Shown here: positions 60,070 to 64,000 of the stretch, one piece after another
How the letters are laid out: each line of letters starts with the position of its first letter
Position numbering within the stretch: the first letter of the stretch is position 1
From: Dermatemys mawii
Taxonomy: Eukaryota > Chordata > Testudines > Dermatemydidae
DNA: 64,000 nucleotides
NCBI GenBank assembly: GCA_007922305.1
Contig: ML677334.1
Span: forward strand, 58,349,967-58,413,966
Reading direction: 5' to 3'
The notes under the pieces: model-generated
What the model was told of the DNA's origin: nothing
Seen by the model: only the letters and a program-made list of their open reading frames with translations
Database searches by the model: none
Position numbers and translations under genes: made by a program

Positions 60070-60850
60070 CATTTAAGCAAGAGGGAGCTGTCACACTCTA
60101 TAGATGGTGAGGTAATCACACTCTATTGTCTATCCTTGCCACAATCCCAAAATAATTAATAGAAAACCACCAGAAACAAGAACAAAAACAATCAAAACTA
60201 CTTAAAAGTAGAAAAGAAACTGCAGCAAAGCAGAAGTTTGTCCTGTCAGTGAATAGAAACAAAAGATTGTTTTCAGTATAACAGAGCATCTGGACACACA
60301 CTCTATATCCATTCACTGAGGAAAATGCCTGGTGGATGGGGCGTGCTTTCAGGAATGTTTGGTTCCTGGTTCTTGAGAAACCAGTCAGTTCTGCAACAGA
60401 CTGAACTTTGGGGGAAATGTACTGTATTAAATAGGAATGGTAACTGTTGGTTAGTGTTGACATAGGTTTGTGTTTTATGATTTTGTTTTGTATTGCAACC
60501 ACTTGTTTCCATCATTCTCTCTTGTTCCTAGTTCACTCTTTATTCTTTCTTAAATAAACCTTTTATTTTATTATCAGTGCTCACAAGTGCTGTGTGGTTT
60601 ATAGAAGTGGTGGTTTAAGGCAAAGGATCTGGAAATTCGATAAGTAGCCAGTGCTAGGAGCTCGATAGCATATGGGAATGATTCAAAGAGAGTTGGGAAT
60701 CGGGGTGCACCTATTGTTAGCCTGTTTCGTGAAGAAAGGGCAGCATAGTCCAGCAGAGAGTGCTTGAGTGGGTCGGAAGTCTCAGGCAGCTCACACCGCG
60801 CCACCACACACACAAAAAGGACTCCCCGTCATTGGAGATGAGGTGGTAAC
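60070..60850 (+). mobile_element. LTR-like segment, borders unclear
   Basis: Contains TTCTTAAATAAACCTTTTAT (about 60547) followed by a GTGCTGTGTGGTTTATAG block and CCACCACACACACAAAAAGG. The layout resembles the end of a Ty3/gypsy LTR. No duplicated flank found. Confidence 0.35.
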
Positions 60851-61194
60851 AGACTGACGTGTGGTCCTGGGTCCCCTGAGAACTATCATAGCCCAACTTT
60901 TATTTTTTGTCCTTGTGTTAAATCCAGCTTAACCTATAACATAAAATATCACTGCACAATAGATTTAAACCAATACCTCTTGACCAATTCTGCCTTCTGA
61001 ATGAGTTCTATAATTCTATATCTATCAGACACATCCCTGCTCACTGAAGACTCCAAAGGGAATGAGCCCCAAATATCATAATATATAATCCCGCATTCTC
61101 CCAAATTCTTTTAACTCCTCTTTTGGAGCAATACATATATTGCACAATACTTTACTTCTGAAATTAATGAGCTAATTATCTCTGGCAAAGATTT

Positions 61195-61392
61195 TCAAAA
61201 TAAGCACCAAAATTAAGCTCCTAAATCGATACCTAGGCACCTAAATAAGTAATCTGCTTTTCAAAAGTGCTGAATAGACGCTGTGAGATGCTCAAGAGTT
61301 TTGAGAATATAATTTATGTGGGTTCCTAAATATGGCTTTAGGAACCTAGCTGCAGGAACCAATTTTTGAAAATCAATCTTGGCCTCCAAATT
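61195..61392. repeat. Old inverted-repeat element (TTTTCAAAAGTGC)
   Basis: Repeated words GCACCTAAATAAG, TTTCAAAAGTGCTGA, GGGTTCCTAAATATGG and CTTTAGGAACCTAGC, with ATTTTCAAAATAAGC and TTTTTGAAAATC near the two ends. Typical of an old sauropsid MITE. Confidence 0.5.
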
Positions 61393-62160
61393 TTATGTCT
61401 ATGTTAATTTAAAATCATATTGCATAGCAGTGCTTAGAAATAAAGATAATGCATTAGTTATAACAATTTTCAAACTTGTATATGTTTTATTATTCAGGAG
61501 TCAATAATGCTGCCTCCAAGCTGCCTGCAAGTGGGTGATTAGACAGTTCCTTACCTGTCTTGGAATCTCTTCGTTTATGTTTGATAGAAGTCCAGCATTT
61601 TGTGAAAGATAGCCTAGTGAGCACTCTATGACTCTTCAATACAAAGCTGGAACCATATGGTGGCGAGACAAGGATCCAGTTAGGAACAGTTAAATGATTT
61701 TCATTTTATCCCTAAAAGATTCACTATGAATCAGCTTCATAAGAGAAAATAGCATTTCCAATGAGACTGGCCATTTAGTCAGTTTTAAAGATGAGTTTCC
61801 AGGATTATATGGTCTCCTCAAAGGTTATTCCCTTGCTAATTAAACTGTTACTAAAGAAAAGTAAAAAGTAAAACAATTTTTTGTAGTATGGAGTAAAATA
61901 TACTGAGAATTAACAGATTTAACATTACTACTATAATTGATAAAAAAGGAATTAAGAATTTAGTTGACCACTTAAGGGAATATTTTTGGCCCGATTCTCC
62001 ATTCTGCTACACCCATTTAAAAAGTGGTGTAATTGATTACACAGGCATAAAAGTGATGAAACAGAGTGGATAATTAGGCCCTACTTTCCAAGAACAAGCT
62101 TTGTTGCATAAATTCACAAAATATATTTGCAAAAACACTTCAGAAGCAAATGCTTTTTAG

Positions 62161-62470
62161 TACAATAGACTCTCGATTATCCAGGATGATAGGGAAAAAA
62201 ATAATTCTGGTTAATAAAATCCTGCAAAATCACCATCCATAGGAAATGTGTGTGTGGAGGGGGTTCGTTCACCAGCCACCCTGCACCGGGGGGAGGAGGT
62301 GTTGGTTCACTGGCTGCCCTGTGCCCTGGTGGGGTTTTTTGTGTGTGTGTGTGTTTGGGGCGGCAACAAAGCCAGAGCCGGTCCTACAAGTTACGCATAT
62401 TTTTTTTTTGACATCCTGGTTAATCCATTTTCTGGTTAACTCAGTCCTGGATAATCGAGAGTCTACTGTA
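62161..62470. mobile_element. pogo/Tigger-like MITE, near-perfect 26-bp ends
   Basis: Left end TACAATAGACTCTCGATTAT (continues CCAGGA); reverse complement of the right end TACAGTAGACTCTCGATTAT (continues CCAGGA): 25 of 26 positions match. TA at both borders. The interior includes GGGCGGCAACAAAGCCAGAG, a word also seen at 17873-17895, suggesting an inner insertion of another repeat. Confidence 0.88.
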
Positions 62471-63139
62471 CCTGGAAAAAGTAAAGAAAATGGTTGATGA
62501 AATTTCAGGTCAGTCCTAGAAGACAAATGCAGGGGGAAGGTTACTACTAATTGTTAAGTGCTGACAATGTGCTGAACATTGTGCAAGACAAAAAATAAAA
62601 ACTCTTTTTGACCCAAATACTTTATAATCTAAAAGGCAGGCACAAAGGATTAAATGCTGTTCTCACAATGTGTAAATCACAAGGCACTCTGTTGATGTCA
62701 GATTTACACCTGTGTAAAACTGGTATGAATGAAAGAAAAATTAGGCAGACACAAATACACAGAACTCAGAGGATAGTTTGTAAGTTTGAGGGTTTGTATG
62801 TTTGTTTTGAGGGTATTATCATCATTACCACTTTTTGCCTCAAGCAGTTAGTCAAAATGTGATGCCCTATGAATTGTTTTAGTTAGGAGGAGAAATTCAT
62901 GATGGAGTCAGGTATCTTTGATGCAGTCCTGTTTGTTTATAAAGAATGTATAAAGTCCTGTTCCCTTGAACACAACAGGAATCAAAATAGCAAGAGATTT
63001 CTCTGCTCTCAGTTCCACGTCTTTTTTTAACCAACACTGGGCCCCAAATCCTTTTTTTTCCTTCAGGCTATGCTACTAATATTACTGTAGTTATCTGGTG
63101 CTTCCTTTTTCCCTTGTCTCTCTGCTTCTATGGTCTTGC

Positions 63140-63463
63140 TGCTTCTCTTTCAGACAAAGTTTAATAAAAATACGTAGTAGAACCCTACTACCCACATGTG
63201 CCTGGCATGTGCCTTTGTTTGGGGTTGTGACATGTGCCTGTGTTTTGGATGGAGACTATTATTGCGTCATTTTGTTATACACTGACTTGGTGCTTTTGAG
63301 TTGGGAAGTATTGTCTCCTAGCCTAGAGGCATGCAGGGTGGCATTTAGTTTCCCAAGATTTCTGGATGAGTTCAAGTGGGTTCTGTTTTGTAATGTTGAG
63401 AGGAATCTAGATACCAAACCCAGCCCTTGTTGCTATTGACAGCACTTTGCAGAAGGGTTACAG
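63140..63463 (+). mobile_element. LTR 3' end related to 18560-19977
   Basis: Shares TTGGGAAGTATTGTCTC, then CCAAACCCAGCCCTTGTTGC and CTTTGCAGAAGGGTTACA with 19800-19977, in the same orientation. Upstream has GTTTAATAAAAATACG, a polyadenylation-signal-like word. The left part is lost or too diverged. Confidence 0.6.
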
Positions 63464-64000
63464 CTGTCAGGCCAAAAAGAAGAGGTTGAATTTTTGATAT
63501 GTTACCAAGGAAGAAATGGCAAAATTTTGTCAGAGCCTGGGAAACAGAGGGAAGCATAAAGATGATCCTGAGATTGTGAGTTTGGGTGACAGGAGCAATG
63601 AACTGTGGACAAATGCTAATCTCACTTGCATCCATATAAATCCAGAGTGAATAATCCAGAATAATTCTCACTGACTTTAGTTGCTGAAAACAATGGATTT
63701 ACTCTGCAGAAACTGAGATTAGACTCTGCCTCGTTTGTTATGAACTGTATGCGTAAAAGATTTTCCCAGTCTTATGAACCAAAATGTTGCTGCGTTACAC
63801 TGATAGAGGGACATTTGAATGGATTATCTTTGGTGTTTATTCAAAAAAGTCTGATAGAAAATGCAGATCTTGAAGTTTTACTGCATATCTGAAAGATTAG
63901 ATATGTGATTAATTATCCTCCATAAAAACACAACACATTTGAATACTGATTTTAGACAGATTTCTTCCCCCCTCCCTCCATTCAAAAAATCCCAGATCTG

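Larger units (their letters stand above)
56801..64000. other. DNA upstream of the Rab gene, no gene recognised
   Basis: Mostly AT-rich. Contains a MIR (57645-57765), LTR-like material (60070-60850), an old inverted repeat (61195-61392), a short repeat at about 61980-62060, a pogo/Tigger element (62161-62470) and an LTR 3' end (63140-63463). The longest open frame (about 58176-58658, plus) has no recognisable domain and lacks coding character. Nothing recognised in 57800-60000 apart from MITE-like words around 58790-58990. Confidence 0.65.

Noticed and set aside
1..64000. tRNA, rRNA, CRISPR arrays, bacterial-type operons
   Set aside because: None seen; intron-containing genes and interspersed repeats make the DNA clearly vertebrate nuclear.

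Overview
The window is vertebrate nuclear DNA, almost certainly from a sauropsid and most likely a turtle. The evidence is GC-rich CpG islands at two first exons, canonical GT-AG splice sites, long AT-rich introns, and a repeat load of hAT, pogo/Tigger and other short DNA-transposon derivatives, L2- and Tx1/L1-type LINE remnants, a DIRS-like tyrosine recombinase relic, and long TG...CA LTR-like units. The species call is inference from repeat style, not from a diagnostic gene. No bacterial-type features, CRISPR arrays, rRNA or tRNA genes were seen.

Only two protein-coding loci can be supported, both on the minus strand. (1) The first coding exon of GAREM1 lies at 6871-6991 in a CpG island; its 5' UTR region carries two short upstream ORFs, and intron 1 fills positions 1-6870 and runs off the left edge. 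(2) A divergent Rab GTPase gene runs from 56383 leftwards. Five coding exons (56227-56383, 40273-40333, 38664-38802, 32797-32886, 24944-25045) join in frame into 183 residues carrying all G boxes and the Rab-specific motifs. Introns are 15.9, 1.5, 5.8 and 7.8 kb. The terminal exon, which should carry the prenylation cysteines, could not be fixed. The best-looking candidate (23996-24114, ending in seven Cys codons) has a strong acceptor but the wrong phase.

Layout: 1-6870 GAREM1 intron with turtle-type MITEs; 6480-7560 GAREM1 CpG island; 7561 to about 24000 intergenic or Rab 3' region, rich in LINE, LTR and MITE remnants; 24000-56383 Rab gene with repeat-filled introns; 56160-56640 Rab CpG island flanked on both sides by GT-rich or TCTG-rich minisatellites; 56640-64000 upstream DNA with a pogo-type element and an LTR end, and no exon recognised.

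The point of most interest is the Rab gene. It lies head-to-tail upstream of GAREM1, where I recall no Rab in the human gene order. It has a Pro/Ala-rich insertion before switch I, Cys at the Ras-Gly13-equivalent position, and DTAGQEQ in place of DTAGQER. Nearly everything else is repeat-derived.
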